Shown here one piece after another: positions 45,477 through 54,664 of a DNA stretch of 64,000 bases. The stretch's first letter is position 1; the number at the start of each line of letters is the position of its first letter. The stretch is from NCBI RefSeq assembly GCF_963677875.1, contig NZ_OY782569.1, forward strand, positions 124,001-188,000, written 5' to 3'. The notes beneath the pieces were generated by a model. That model had not been told where the DNA came from, searched no databases, and saw only the letters and a list, made by a program, of their open reading frames with translations. The DNA comes from Thiomicrorhabdus sp. GTDB taxonomy: Bacteria > Pseudomonadota > Gammaproteobacteria > Thiomicrospirales > Thiomicrospiraceae. The position numbers and the translations under genes are program-made.

Positions 45477-46127
45477 ATGTTTACAGGAATTATTCAAGCG
45501 GAAGGGCGAATTGAGAAAATCGAACCGCGTGATGGTGATTGGAAAGTTACCATTGGGGTCGGTAAGCTGGATATGAGCGATGTTGAGATCGGAGACAGTA
45601 TTGCTGCGAGCGGAATTTGTCTGACGGCCATCGAATTCGGCAAGGATTATTATGTCGCGGATGTTTCCGGAGAAACGCTGGAGGTGACGAGTGCGAGATC
45701 CTGGGAAGTCGGTACACCGGTAAATCTGGAAAAAGCGCTACGCTTGCAGGATCGTCTGGGCGGGCATCTGGTCAGTGGTCATGTTGACGGGGTGGGTGAA
45801 GTGGTTTCAATTCAGCAGGATGGGCGTTCGTGGCGCTACGAGCTGGAGGCGCCGAGGGCATTATGTCGTTATATTGCTGCCAAGGGATCGATTTGCATCA
45901 ACGGTATCAGCCTGACGGTGAATAAGGTTGACGGTTGTAAATTCGACGTTAATATCGTGCCGCATACCCGGCAGGAAACCACGATTAAATATCTGCAGAC
46001 CGGTTCCAGTGTCAATTTAGAGGTGGATTTGCTGGCACGTTATCTGGAACGTATGATGACGGCTCCGCAAGATGAAAAAGCCTCTGCAATTACCCCTGAA
46101 TTTTTAGCAAAGAATGGATTTAAATAA
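45477..46127 (+). CDS. ribE: Riboflavin synthase alpha chain
   Basis: Catalyses dismutation of lumazine to riboflavin, the last step. The 216-residue protein has two lumazine-binding repeats. The start MFTGIIQAEGRIEKI and the second repeat's GHVDGVGEV and GSICINGISLTVN are diagnostic. The stop shares a base with the ribBX start (TAATG), indicating coupled translation. Called ribE by the naming used when ribC is another gene. Confidence 0.95.
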   Translation: MFTGIIQAEGRIEKIEPRDGDWKVTIGVGKLDMSDVEIGDSIAASGICLTAIEFGKDYYVADVSGETLEVTSARSWEVGTPVNLEKALRLQDRLGGHLVSGHVDGVGEVVSIQQDGRSWRYELEAPRALCRYIAAKGSICINGISLTVNKVDGCKFDVNIVPHTRQETTIKYLQTGSSVNLEVDLLARYLERMMTAPQDEKASAITPEFLAKNGFK

Positions 46128-47242
46128 TGCCGTTGAATACGATTGAAGAATTGATTGAAGATTATCGCCAGGGAAAAATGGTGATTTTGATGGATGATGA
46201 AGACCGGGAGAATGAAGGTGATTTGCTGGTTCCGGCGCAGACGGTCACTCCGGAAGACATTAATTTCATGGCGCGTTATGGCCGGGGGCTGATCTGTCTG
46301 ACCATGACCCGGGATCGTTGCAATCAGTTGCACCTGCCTTTGATGGTAAAGGATAATACCGATCCGCATGGCACCAACTTTACCGTATCCATCGAAGCCG
46401 CCGAAGGCGTTACTACCGGTATTTCCGCCGCAGATCGTGCGGTGACGGTGCGGACTGCGGTTGCCAAAAATGCCGGTCCGGCGGACATTGTCACTCCGGG
46501 GCATATTTTCCCGTTGATGGCGCAGCCCGGTGGTGTGCTGACTCGCGCAGGCCATACCGAAGCGGGGTGCGATCTGGCGCGGCTGGCCGGTTTTGAGCCC
46601 TCCTCGGTAATTGTGGAAATTATGAATGAAGACGGTTCCATGGCGCGTCGCGACGATCTTGAAGCCTACGCTGCAGAGCATGGAATCAAAATTGGAACCA
46701 TTGCCGATTTGATCGAGTATCGTCTGCAGAACGAAAAGACCATTGAACGGGTGTCAGAATGCAAATTGCCGACAGAGTACGGCGAGTTCCGTCTGATCGG
46801 TTATCAGGACGTACTTGAGCATAAAGCGCATTTTGCTCTGGTTTACGGCCAGTTGAATTCGGATGAGGCGATACCGGTTCGCGTGCATATGCTGGATACT
46901 TTATGTGATGTGTTTGGTTCGCGGCGTCCGGAATGCGGCTGGTCACTGCAATCGGCGATGAAACAGGTCGTTGAAGAGGGTGCCGGGGCGATTGTCGTGT
47001 TGCGAAAACACGAAGAGGCTTCTGAGCTGCTGGATAAGATTCAGGGGTTCCAGATGAAGGATTTGGGGGTGAATGCTCCGGAAAACCGCTATGATGACGA
47101 TACCAAGACTTTCGGGCTTGGAGCGCAGATATTATCGGATCTGGGCTTGAAGCGTTTGAAGGTCATTGGTTCTGCGATGAAGATGAGCGCCCTGAGCGGG
47201 TTCGGTCTGGAAATCAGCGAAACACTGTCCAAAAAAGATTAA
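46127..47242 (+). CDS. ribBX: 3,4-dihydroxy-2-butanone-4-phosphate synthase fused to a degenerate GTP cyclohydrolase II domain (RibBX type)
   Basis: The 371-residue fusion starts with a complete RibB domain (acidic [11 protein letters not shown] at 23-33; [17 protein letters not shown] at 139-155), which makes the four-carbon unit of riboflavin. The second half (about 208-371) has the GTP cyclohydrolase II fold but lacks its chemistry. Aligned to E. coli RibA, zinc cysteines 54 and 65 become D257 and P268, and only C270 remains. The GRNIGL loop is absent. This matches the described RibBX variant of proteobacteria, so the second domain is probably non-catalytic and a separate ribA should exist. 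Confidence 0.9.
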   Translation: MPLNTIEELIEDYRQGKMVILMDDEDRENEGDLLVPAQTVTPEDINFMARYGRGLICLTMTRDRCNQLHLPLMVKDNTDPHGTNFTVSIEAAEGVTTGISAADRAVTVRTAVAKNAGPADIVTPGHIFPLMAQPGGVLTRAGHTEAGCDLARLAGFEPSSVIVEIMNEDGSMARRDDLEAYAAEHGIKIGTIADLIEYRLQNEKTIERVSECKLPTEYGEFRLIGYQDVLEHKAHFALVYGQLNSDEAIPVRVHMLDTLCDVFGSRRPECGWSLQSAMKQVVEEGAGAIVVLRKHEEASELLDKIQGFQMKDLGVNAPENRYDDDTKTFGLGAQILSDLGLKRLKVIGSAMKMSALSGFGLEISETLSKKD

Positions 47243-47380
47243 TGCAAAGCGAACGTCCGCAAGAGAGAATCGTCTAAAAAACGGTTGAAAATATGGCACA
47301 ATAGCTTGCCTGAATTCACAGAAAAGAAGAATGTCCGTATCGACGGCTTCATTCTGAAAATAAGAAAGAGAAGTATCAAA

Positions 47381-47842
47381 ATGAGAACCATTGAAGGAAA
47401 CCTAACAGCCCAAGACATGAAAATCGGCTTGGTGATTGGTCGTTTTAACAGCTTTATCGTGGATCATCTGGTCGCGGGTGCGGTGGATACCATCGTTCGT
47501 CATGGCGGTGATGAAGCCAATATCGACAAGGTATTTGTTCCGGGTGCTTTCGAAATCCCGCTGGCGGTTCAGAAAATGGCTCAATCCGGTGATTACGATG
47601 CAGTAGTTGCTCTGGGAGCAGTGATCCGCGGCGGGACTCCGCATTTCGATTACGTTGCCGGTGAATGTGTAAAAGGTTTGGGGCAGGTGCAGTTGAATAC
47701 CGGTGTTCCGGTTTCTTTCGGTGTTTTGACGGTCGACAGTATCGAACAGGCAATCGAGCGTGCGGGTACGAAGGCGGGTAACAAGGGTGAAGAATGTACG
47801 CTTGCTGCCATTGAAATGGTTAATGTGTTGAAGCAGATTTAA
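47381..47842 (+). CDS. ribH: 6,7-dimethyl-8-ribityllumazine synthase
   Basis: Condenses the RibB product with the pyrimidine to form lumazine. The start at 47381 (MRTIEGNL) gives the normal 153 residues. An ATG at 47285 would add an atypical 32-residue extension and is rejected. Motifs include [40 protein letters not shown] and [12 protein letters not shown]. The stop overlaps the nusB ATG by one base. Confidence 0.95.
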   Translation: MRTIEGNLTAQDMKIGLVIGRFNSFIVDHLVAGAVDTIVRHGGDEANIDKVFVPGAFEIPLAVQKMAQSGDYDAVVALGAVIRGGTPHFDYVAGECVKGLGQVQLNTGVPVSFGVLTVDSIEQAIERAGTKAGNKGEECTLAAIEMVNVLKQI

Positions 47843-48315
47843 TGAAAACAATGGATTCCATTCAGCCCGGAAAAGGCGAAGAAATAATCGAAAAAGAAAA
47901 GCGCGTTTCGCCGCGCAGTCAGTCGCGTCGCGTTGCGTTACAGGCTTTGTATCAGTGGCAGATGACGTTTGAGGAACCGGCGGTGATTATTCGCCAGTTT
48001 CAGGAAGATGAGCGTCTGAATCACCTCGATCCCGAGCTGTTTAAGGAACTGTTTGGCCAGGTTGTCGCTCAGGCGGAAGCGTTAGATGAAGTTTACGGTG
48101 CCTATCTCGACCGGGCAGTTTCCATGATTGATCCGGTTGAAAGAGCGATAATGCGTCTGGGGGTATACGAGTTGAAGAACAAACCCGAGATTCCCTATCG
48201 GGTTATCATTAACGAGGCGGTTGAGCTGGCCAAACGTTTCGGTGCCGAAGAGAGTCATAAATACGTAAACGGAATTCTGGATAAAGCGGCAAAGCAGTTG
48301 CGACCGAACGAGTGA
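47842..48315 (+). CDS. nusB: Transcription antitermination factor NusB
   Basis: A 157-residue helical RNA-binding protein that joins NusE at boxA in rRNA antitermination. The family features are the arginine-rich start of the domain (SQSRRVALQALYQWQMT) and the C-terminal PYRVIINEAVELAKRFG with YVNGILDKAAK. It ends the rib transcription unit and is followed by a terminator-like hairpin. Confidence 0.95.
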   Translation: MKTMDSIQPGKGEEIIEKEKRVSPRSQSRRVALQALYQWQMTFEEPAVIIRQFQEDERLNHLDPELFKELFGQVVAQAEALDEVYGAYLDRAVSMIDPVERAIMRLGVYELKNKPEIPYRVIINEAVELAKRFGAEESHKYVNGILDKAAKQLRPNE

Positions 48316-48338
48316 CTGTTTTACGGTGTTTCTTTCTG

Positions 48339-48380
48339 AACCTCGTCGTTCTTACTGGGCGGCGGGGTTTTGTTTTTTTT
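48339..48380 (+). terminator. Intrinsic terminator after nusB
   Basis: AACCTCGTCG and CGGCGGGGTT form a 10-bp stem (two G-U pairs) with an 11-base loop, followed by a T-rich tract. Confidence 0.75.
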
Positions 48381-48430
48381 GTGGTTTGGATTTTATACCA
48401 AATAGGCAATAAGGTGAAAATAGAACCTTT

Positions 48431-49477
48431 ATGGCGAAAGAATTTGATTTGATTGACGACTTTTTTGTTCCCCTTGGTGAGGGTGGCCGGCAATCGGAAG
48501 GCGAAGGGCAAATCGGTATCGGGGATGATGGCGCGGTCATCTCTGTACCGTCGGGTCACCAGGCTGTCGTGGTTACTGATACGCTTGTTTGCGGTGTGCA
48601 TTTCCCGCCGGAGACGTCGGCGTTTGATATTGGCTGGAAAGCTTTGGCGGTCAATCTAAGCGATTTGGCTGCGATGGGCGCGCAACCGGCTTTCTATTCT
48701 CTTGCTCTTACGTTGCCGAATTATGATGCCGAATGGCTGCGTTTGTTTGCACTCGGTCTGAAGGCGTCAGCCGAAGCCTGTTTTGGAAAGTCGATTCCCT
48801 TGATTGGAGGGGATACGACCAAAGGGCCTTTGTGCATCACCGTTTCAGCTCAGGGCTGGGTTGCGGATGGTCAGGCTGTGATGCGGCATACTGCGAAAAA
48901 TGGTGATCATTTGTTTGTCAGTGGTTTTCTTGGAGATGCAGCGCTGGGACTGAAACTGGCGATGCCCAAATTTTGGGGAAAAATCCCGGTGGTGTCGTTT
49001 GTTCCGGAGGAAGAAGCCTATTTACTTACAGCTTTGAATCGTCCCGAAGCCGGTGTGGCCTACGCTGAAATTTTGCGGGAGTTTGCGCATGCAGCTATTG
49101 ATATCTCCGATGGTTTTCTGGCGGATTTAGGGCATATTTTGCGGCGTTCTTCAAAACAGCTTGGCACTGATTTACAGGCTTGCATCGATCTGGCTGCCTT
49201 ACCCACATCGAAAGCGATGCAGCGGTACCTGGCACTAACCTCCGATTGGACGGCGCTTTTGAATGGCGGCGATGATTATCGCTTGTGTTTTACCGTGAGT
49301 GCCGATCGGGTTGCAGCACTGAAAGAGGAGGCGCAACGAAGGGGTTTGCCGGTATTTGAAGTTGGTGTTGTCAGAAACCGTTCGCAAGGGGCGCCGAGAT
49401 TTGAGTTGGTGCGAGATCGGTTGGACGGCGGTTTACTGGCAGAAGATTTTTCAGTGGAAGGCTTTCAGCATTTTTAA
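48431..49477 (+). CDS. thiL: Thiamine-monophosphate kinase
   Basis: ThiL phosphorylates thiamine monophosphate to the active diphosphate. The 348-residue protein shows the family pattern IGDDGAVISV, VVTDTLVCGVHF, WKALAVNLSDLAAMGA and GGDTTKG near the N-terminal half, with ISDGFLADLGHI in the C-terminal half. It comes right after nusB, as usual, but pgpA, its frequent downstream partner, is not present. Confidence 0.95.
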   Translation: MAKEFDLIDDFFVPLGEGGRQSEGEGQIGIGDDGAVISVPSGHQAVVVTDTLVCGVHFPPETSAFDIGWKALAVNLSDLAAMGAQPAFYSLALTLPNYDAEWLRLFALGLKASAEACFGKSIPLIGGDTTKGPLCITVSAQGWVADGQAVMRHTAKNGDHLFVSGFLGDAALGLKLAMPKFWGKIPVVSFVPEEEAYLLTALNRPEAGVAYAEILREFAHAAIDISDGFLADLGHILRRSSKQLGTDLQACIDLAALPTSKAMQRYLALTSDWTALLNGGDDYRLCFTVSADRVAALKEEAQRRGLPVFEVGVVRNRSQGAPRFELVRDRLDGGLLAEDFSVEGFQHF

Positions 49478-49540
49478 GGTGGCATTGCGTTTGAGAGCAG
49501 GACTGCTTGGACGATTTTTGATTGCTGTCTTTGTTTTAAA

Positions 49541-49579
49541 GTAATAAAAAAACCGGCTTTATGCCGGTTTTTTTATTAC
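49541..49579. terminator. Bidirectional terminator between thiL and DAHP synthase
   Basis: A long perfect inverted repeat (GTAATAAAAAAACCGGC / GCCGGTTTTTTTATTAC) with a T run on each strand. It serves the convergent thiL and aroG-type genes. Confidence 0.92.
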
Positions 49580-49593
49580 ACAAACGCATTTTT

Positions 49594-50661
49594 TCATGCA
49601 ATGGTTTTGCGGCGTGCTTCGACGCCGTCGGAAAGCATTTGCAGGGCTTGCAGGCTGTCGTCCCAGCCGATGCAGGCATCCGTAATGCTTTGTCCGTATG
49701 CCAGTGGCTGTCCCGGTTTGACGTCCTGACGTCCTCCTAGCAGGTGGCTTTCAATCATGGCGCCCATAATATGAGGATTACCTGCAGAGAGTTGGTCTCG
49801 AATCGATTCGGCAACGATGAGTTGGCGTTCATGCTGTTTATTGCTGTTGGCATGGCTGCAATCAATCATCAGTTTGTCCTGAACTTTTGCCGTTTGCAGG
49901 TGCTCAACGGCGTCCGCGACAAATGAGGCTTCGTAGTTCGGCCCGTCGTTGCCGCCGCGTAAAATAACGTGGCTGTCATGGTTACCGGTCGTTTCAAAAA
50001 TGGCTGAATGCCCTTCCTTGGTCAGAGACATGAAAATGTGCGGATTGTTTGCAGCGCGGATGGCATCAACGGCAACTTTGAAGCCGCCATCGGTTCCGTT
50101 TTTGAAACCGACCGGGCAGGAAAGCCCGGAGGCGAGTTCGCGGTGCCCCTGGCTTTCCGTTGTACGGGCGCCGATGGCTCCCCAGGAAATCAGGTCAGCG
50201 ACATACTGCGGGGAGATCAGATCAAGAAATTCCGTAGCTGCGGGTACACCAAGATTGTTGACGTCTGCCAGTAGTGAACGGGCTAATCCCAAGCCTTTGT
50301 TGATTTCGAAAGATTCGTTCAGATCCGGGTCATTGATCAAGCCTTTCCAGCCGACGGTTGTGCGCGGCTTCTCGAAATAGACGCGCATGACGATCAGAAG
50401 GGTATCTTTGAATTTTTCGATTTGGCCTTTCAATTGGGCGGCGTAATCGCGGGCTGCTGCCGGGTCGTGAATTGAGCAGGGGCCGATGATGACCAGTAAG
50501 CGGTCATCTCGTCCAGAGAGAATGTTGTGAATTTGCTGGCGAGTATCATAAACGGTGCGCGAGGCAATTTCGGTAATCGGGTATTGCTCGTGCAATTCGC
50601 GTGGTGGGCGAACTTCGGTAATGTTCTTGATGCGTAAATCATCGGTTTGATACTTCGACAT
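49594..50661 (-). CDS. 3-deoxy-7-phosphoheptulonate synthase (type I DAHP synthase)
   Basis: First enzyme of the shikimate pathway, joining PEP and erythrose 4-phosphate. The start at 50661 (MSKYQTDDLRI), preceded by AAGGA, gives 355 residues. An ATG at 50697 is not needed. AroF/G/H-type motifs include IGPCSIHD, MRVYFEKPRTTVGWKGLINDP (in part), GARTTESQGHRELASG, and the metal cysteine and histidine regions CPVGFKNGTDG and DCSHANSNK. Which effector (Phe, Tyr, Trp) controls it is not clear, so no isozyme letter is given. Confidence 0.95.
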   Translation of the reverse strand: MSKYQTDDLRIKNITEVRPPRELHEQYPITEIASRTVYDTRQQIHNILSGRDDRLLVIIGPCSIHDPAAARDYAAQLKGQIEKFKDTLLIVMRVYFEKPRTTVGWKGLINDPDLNESFEINKGLGLARSLLADVNNLGVPAATEFLDLISPQYVADLISWGAIGARTTESQGHRELASGLSCPVGFKNGTDGGFKVAVDAIRAANNPHIFMSLTKEGHSAIFETTGNHDSHVILRGGNDGPNYEASFVADAVEHLQTAKVQDKLMIDCSHANSNKQHERQLIVAESIRDQLSAGNPHIMGAMIESHLLGGRQDVKPGQPLAYGQSITDACIGWDDSLQALQMLSDGVEARRKTIA

Positions 50662-50973
50662 GATGTTCCTTGCTGCTCTTCTTCTGGCCTTTGTCAATTT
50701 GGCACTGTTTCGCTCTGATAAAGGCGTTAAATTAAGCGAATTATTATGCCATTAAAGTCTCGGTTTTGCATTAACCAAATTTGCCGTTTTGCCCGCAGGA
50801 TGCCGGTTAAGTGACTGATATAGATAAAGAAGCCGGGGCAGGCTTCAGCTTTGGAATTTGCGGCCGTTTTATTTATAGGGAAGCTTGTTTGATAGTGAAT
50901 GCTTTTGGAAGCGTTTAATGAAATCTATTTAATCAAATAAATGAGTTATGTTAGAATTATCCGGTTTTAAATT
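50662..50973. other. Intergenic stretch with divergent promoters
   Basis: About 310 bases, AT-rich towards 50880-50960. No gene, RNA or strong hairpin recognised. It must hold the promoters of the DAHP synthase (-) and DUF3579 (+) genes. Confidence 0.4.
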
Positions 50974-51288
50974 TTGAGTGGGCTAGTTAAAGTGGTGCAT
51001 TGCAGATATATTATTCAAGGTGTGACCGAAGATGGTCGAAAATTCAGACCAAGCGACTGGATTGACCGTATTTCATCGATGATGGCAAGCTACGGCGAAT
51101 CGCATCGTCTGGTCTATTCTGAGCTGTTGCATCCTGAATTGTTTGAAGGGCAAAAGTGCTTGATTATCGATACTTCTTTGGAACAGGAAAATCCGACCAT
51201 GTATCGATATGTAATGAATTTTGTGAAAACCAACAAGTTGCAGATGACGCAAATTTGTGAGGATACCGAGAAGAAGCTTGGTTCTTGA
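50974..51288 (+). CDS. DUF3579 domain protein
   Basis: A 104-residue protein matching the DUF3579 family by its pattern IIQGVTEDGRKFRPSDWIDR followed by LLHPELFEGQKCLIID. Function unknown. The start is uncertain: TTG at 50974, or a GTG at 50992 or 50995, and none has a good ribosome site. Followed by a terminator. Confidence 0.72.
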   Translation: MSGLVKVVHCRYIIQGVTEDGRKFRPSDWIDRISSMMASYGESHRLVYSELLHPELFEGQKCLIIDTSLEQENPTMYRYVMNFVKTNKLQMTQICEDTEKKLGS

Positions 51289-51338
51289 GGTGTTGATATA
51301 GCCGCAAATACTGTTAAAAGCAGTGATAAAGATTCGTT

Positions 51339-51373
51339 AAACCCGCTGATCATGCGATCTGCGGGTTTTTTAT
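51339..51373 (+). terminator. Intrinsic terminator after the DUF3579 gene
   Basis: AAACCCGC and GCGGGTTT form an 8-bp stem with a 14-base loop, followed by T residues. Confidence 0.85.
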
Positions 51374-51396
51374 TATCGGGGGAATCTGTTTGAGCT

Positions 51397-52197
51397 TTAC
51401 AGCCATGATGTCATTAAAGTGGCGCCGAAGAATAAATAGGCTATGCCGCCAATAGCCAGAAACGGGCCGAAAGGAATTTCGTGCTGAATGGACTTACGCT
51501 GCAGCCAAACGCTTAGTAAGCCAATGATCAGGCTGCTGATTGAAGCGATCAGAATGATTTGCGGCAGCGCCGCAAGGCCGAACCAGGCTCCGAGCGCTGC
51601 AAGGAGCTTGAAGTCTCCGTAACCCATGCCTTCTTTCCCGGTCAAGAGTTTGAAACCGTGGTACAGGAGCCATAGAATCAGATAGCCAGCGACTGCTCCC
51701 CAGATAGCGAATACCGGATCGGTAAAAAAGTCGAAAGTGTTCAGTAAAAGTCCCAGCCATAAGAGCGGAAGGCTTAGGATATCGAGAATTAAGTAGTGTT
51801 CGATGTCGATAATGCTGATCGTCAGTAGAATCCAGACAAAGATGAGCGAGAAAAGGGCGATCTGCGTCATACCAAAGTGCCAGACCGTCGCGGTGGTTAA
51901 CAGCATGCTGCTTATCTCGATAAGGGGGTAGCGCAGCGAAATTTTTTGCTGGCAGTGATGGCATTGTCCGCCTGAGGCCAGATAACTGATGATTGGAATC
52001 AAGCGATACCAGGGTAAGGTTTCTTGGCATTGAGGGCAGGCGGATCTGCCGACGAAAATCGATTTCAGAGTGAGGGATTGATCGGTTTCTTCGGCAAACA
52101 GTATTCGCGGCAAGCGCCAACTGAGCATGGAGATAAAGCTGCCGATCAGCAGTCCGATCAAGGCACTGAATATCAGGTAGCTGACCGGTAGTGTCAC
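51397..52197 (-). CDS. pilD: Prepilin peptidase PilD
   Basis: Inner-membrane aspartic protease and N-methyltransferase that processes type IV pilins and type II secretion pseudopilins. The 266-residue protein has about eight TM helices. The N-terminal cytoplasmic zinc loop has two CxxC pairs (CPQC and CHHC), and the catalytic aspartates are in IDIEHYLI and the GMGYGDFKLLAALGAWFG motif. No pilB or pilC lies next to it here. It precedes no other gene on its strand closely, and queD is 6 bases upstream. Confidence 0.93.
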   Translation of the reverse strand: MTLPVSYLIFSALIGLLIGSFISMLSWRLPRILFAEETDQSLTLKSIFVGRSACPQCQETLPWYRLIPIISYLASGGQCHHCQQKISLRYPLIEISSMLLTTATVWHFGMTQIALFSLIFVWILLTISIIDIEHYLILDILSLPLLWLGLLLNTFDFFTDPVFAIWGAVAGYLILWLLYHGFKLLTGKEGMGYGDFKLLAALGAWFGLAALPQIILIASISSLIIGLLSVWLQRKSIQHEIPFGPFLAIGGIAYLFFGATLMTSWL

Positions 52198-52203
52198 GTC
52201 GTT

Positions 52204-52581
52204 TTATTCCGAGTAGATGACGCAGTTGCGATCGTTTTCCCAGACCGTAATACTGTGCATGCGGACAAGTTCGCTGCCAATTCGGCTCTGCATCTCGCGG
52301 AACAGGTAAACGGCGATGTTTTCCGCCGTCGGGTTGCGTTCCTGGAAGTAGGCATGGTCGTTCAGAAAGCTGTGGTCAAGTTCTTTGACAACTTCTTTAG
52401 CATGACGTTTGATCTCTTTAAAATCAATTACCATGCCGATTTCGTTCAATTTTTGCCCTTCAACCTGAACTTCGATTTTCCAGTTGTGTCCGTGCAGTTT
52501 GGCGCAGTCGCCCGGATAGCCTTTCAGGCTATGCGCCGAAGCGAAATCAAGTAGAGTTTTGAGTACAAATGTCTGCGCCAT
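52204..52581 (-). CDS. queD: 6-carboxy-5,6,7,8-tetrahydropterin synthase
   Basis: QueD makes the carboxytetrahydropterin precursor of queuosine. The 125-residue T-fold protein has the zinc histidines in FASAHSL and LHGHNW, a catalytic cysteine in GDCAKLHGH, and the C-terminal ITVWEND with the substrate-binding glutamate. Homology to eukaryotic PTPS is shared, but size and motifs fit QueD. Upstream of pilD in a two-gene operon. Confidence 0.93.
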   Translation of the reverse strand: MAQTFVLKTLLDFASAHSLKGYPGDCAKLHGHNWKIEVQVEGQKLNEIGMVIDFKEIKRHAKEVVKELDHSFLNDHAYFQERNPTAENIAVYLFREMQSRIGSELVRMHSITVWENDRNCVIYSE

Positions 52582-52684
52582 GATGGTTTTCCGTAACTGC
52601 CCGCCAAAAAAGAGAAATTATAACGAAATCCATGATTTGAGGGAAGTACTTGATACGGCGGCCGGGCGAAAAAATCGGAAATTC

Positions 52685-53569
52685 TCAATGATTCCGTTCG
52701 GCAATGTAGTGAATCAGTTGGTTCAGAAAAAGACTGTCAAACGGTAGGTTTTTCAGTATTTTTCGGGCGTCCTCTATCAGTTGATCACGGTAGGCTTTTG
52801 AAGCGTCGAGTCCAAGTAATTTCGGGTAGGTGGATTTATCCGCGGCCAGATCGCTGCCTTGTGGTTTACCAAGCGTCTGGGTATCGCTTTCGACATCGAG
52901 AATGTCGTCGTGAACTTGAAAGGCCAGGCCGATGCGCTCTCCGAGTTGTTTGAGGTTTGCTTCAAACTGCGGGTAATCCGAGTGTTGCAGAGCGCCAAGT
53001 TGCAGGGCGCAGCGGATCAGTGCGCCGGTTTTCAAACGATGCATCCGGCGCAATTGGTGGAGTTCCGGAAGAACGCCTTGCGATTGGATGTCGATTAACT
53101 GGCCGCCGATCATGCCGTTGCTTCCCGCCGCTTCACTGAGCAGGAGAATGGCGTTCAGCCGATGTCGTTCACTGAGTTGTTCATCGCTGCTCAGGATTTG
53201 GAATGCCAGGGTTTGCTGGGCGTCTCCGACGAGAATGGCGGTGGCTTCATCATAGCGGATGTGGCAGGTTGGCTGGCCGCGGCGCAGATCATCATCGTCC
53301 ATTGCGGGCAGGTCGTCGTGTACCAGTGAGTAGCTGTGAATCAGTTCGATGGCACAGGCGCAGGCATCCAGTCTGGATGTCGGGATCCCCAGAGCGTCGC
53401 CAATTGCGTAAATCAGTGCGGGGCGCAAGCGCTTTCCGGCGTTAAAGGTTGAATATTCGATCGCTTCTTTCAGTTGGGCAGGGCACTGTTCTTCGGATAG
53501 TAAATTGTCCAGTCTGGATTGCAATTGTTGTTGGACGCGGTTCCGATAGGCGTTAAGTTGAGATTGCAA
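52685..53569 (-). CDS. ispA: Farnesyl diphosphate synthase (IspA type)
   Basis: Short-chain trans-prenyl diphosphate synthase that elongates DMAPP/IPP to farnesyl diphosphate for quinones and undecaprenol. The 294-residue protein has the first aspartate-rich motif DDLPAMDDDDLRRG (from about residue 85), in the bacterial DDx4D form, and the second motif DDILD near residue 222. The usual neighbours xseB and dxs are not present, and the next 280 bases upstream contain no recognised gene. Confidence 0.93.
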   Translation of the reverse strand: MQSQLNAYRNRVQQQLQSRLDNLLSEEQCPAQLKEAIEYSTFNAGKRLRPALIYAIGDALGIPTSRLDACACAIELIHSYSLVHDDLPAMDDDDLRRGQPTCHIRYDEATAILVGDAQQTLAFQILSSDEQLSERHRLNAILLLSEAAGSNGMIGGQLIDIQSQGVLPELHQLRRMHRLKTGALIRCALQLGALQHSDYPQFEANLKQLGERIGLAFQVHDDILDVESDTQTLGKPQGSDLAADKSTYPKLLGLDASKAYRDQLIEDARKILKNLPFDSLFLNQLIHYIAERNH

Positions 53570-53856
53570 AGCCGTCTCCTGAAGTGATTGGCGGTGGTGA
53601 TCGAAATTGAATTACTGAATTTGCGTGCCGGTTTTGAGTGTTTAAGTTCGGCAAAACGATTTATTGTACTCGCTCGGTGCAAGGCATGCAGGGGAATTGT
53701 GTTTGGCTTGTTTGAATCGATTGAAGTTTTTTCAATACTTGCCGATAGATTCATAAATAGTCTAATATGGCGAAGATAGGCTGCTTTGCATCGAGTTGGC
53801 CGGATCGTAGCGGAATCGGATTTTTTTAGCCGATAGAATTTTTAGAGTGGTTCGAC

Positions 53857-54489
53857 ATGTTTATCGTATATAGTCCAGAAGGACAAAACTTAATTGGTTC
53901 CGTGCAGAATTTGCCCGATTTGAAGATTGATCCGGCAAAACAGGTGCATGCAACTGCGGCTGCGCCGGAATCTTTTGAGAGATCGGGGTTGGAGTCGTCT
54001 AACCTGCCAAAGGCGAAACGTTCTGCTGTCGATGCCTATCAGAGCAACCGGGCTAATCCGCAGATGCGCCGTACGGTTGTGCGGGTTGACGAGATTATGA
54101 GTTCGCCGGTGATTACTGTCGAAGCTGATCAGACAATCGAACAGGCGTGGGAATTGATGAGTCAGCATAAAGTGACTTATTTGCCGGTTGTTGAAGCTGG
54201 TCGCCTGGTTGGGATGTGTACCTGGGTCAATTTGCTGGAACAGGTTTTGGTTAATCCGACCGGCGAGACGGAAACGGCGGTGACCGAGGCGGTCAGCTCT
54301 GTGATGCATAAGCAGGTGGTGACGACTTCGCCCGATACCGATGTGCGCCATGTCGCCAAGGTTTTTACTCGATATGATATTCGCGCGGTGGTGGTAATGA
54401 ATGAAGGAACGCAGATTTCCGGAATTGTTACCGAAGGGGATCTGGTTCGCTGTCTGGCCGCCGAGCCGCCGATCGAATTGTATATTTAG
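53857..54489 (+). CDS. CBS-pair domain protein
   Basis: A 210-residue protein with a poorly conserved N-terminal 75 residues and two CBS domains. The first begins at about 78 (VDEIMSSPVITVEADQTIEQ) and the second at about 145 (SSVMHKQVVTTSPDTDVRHV, ending SGIVTEGDLVRCL). CBS pairs usually bind adenine nucleotides and act as energy sensors. No catalytic domain is attached, and the partner is unknown. Single gene. Confidence 0.88.
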   Translation: MFIVYSPEGQNLIGSVQNLPDLKIDPAKQVHATAAAPESFERSGLESSNLPKAKRSAVDAYQSNRANPQMRRTVVRVDEIMSSPVITVEADQTIEQAWELMSQHKVTYLPVVEAGRLVGMCTWVNLLEQVLVNPTGETETAVTEAVSSVMHKQVVTTSPDTDVRHVAKVFTRYDIRAVVVMNEGTQISGIVTEGDLVRCLAAEPPIELYI

Positions 54490-54664
54490 TTATATTTAGC
54501 GATTTGTCGAGTTTTGTACTGCTGGATCGACCCTCGTAAACCGTCAAATTTCATATCATCCTGAGTTTCTTTTTTCAGGTAAAACGTTACTTTCCTTTTC
54601 AAAAAAACTTCAAATTCAATTATAATAAACTGTTTATTTTACAGCTTTCATTCAGGTTGCGGCC

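Noticed and set aside
47285..47380. Upstream ATG for ribH
   Set aside because: It gives a 32-residue tail absent from the family. The 47381 start yields the standard length.
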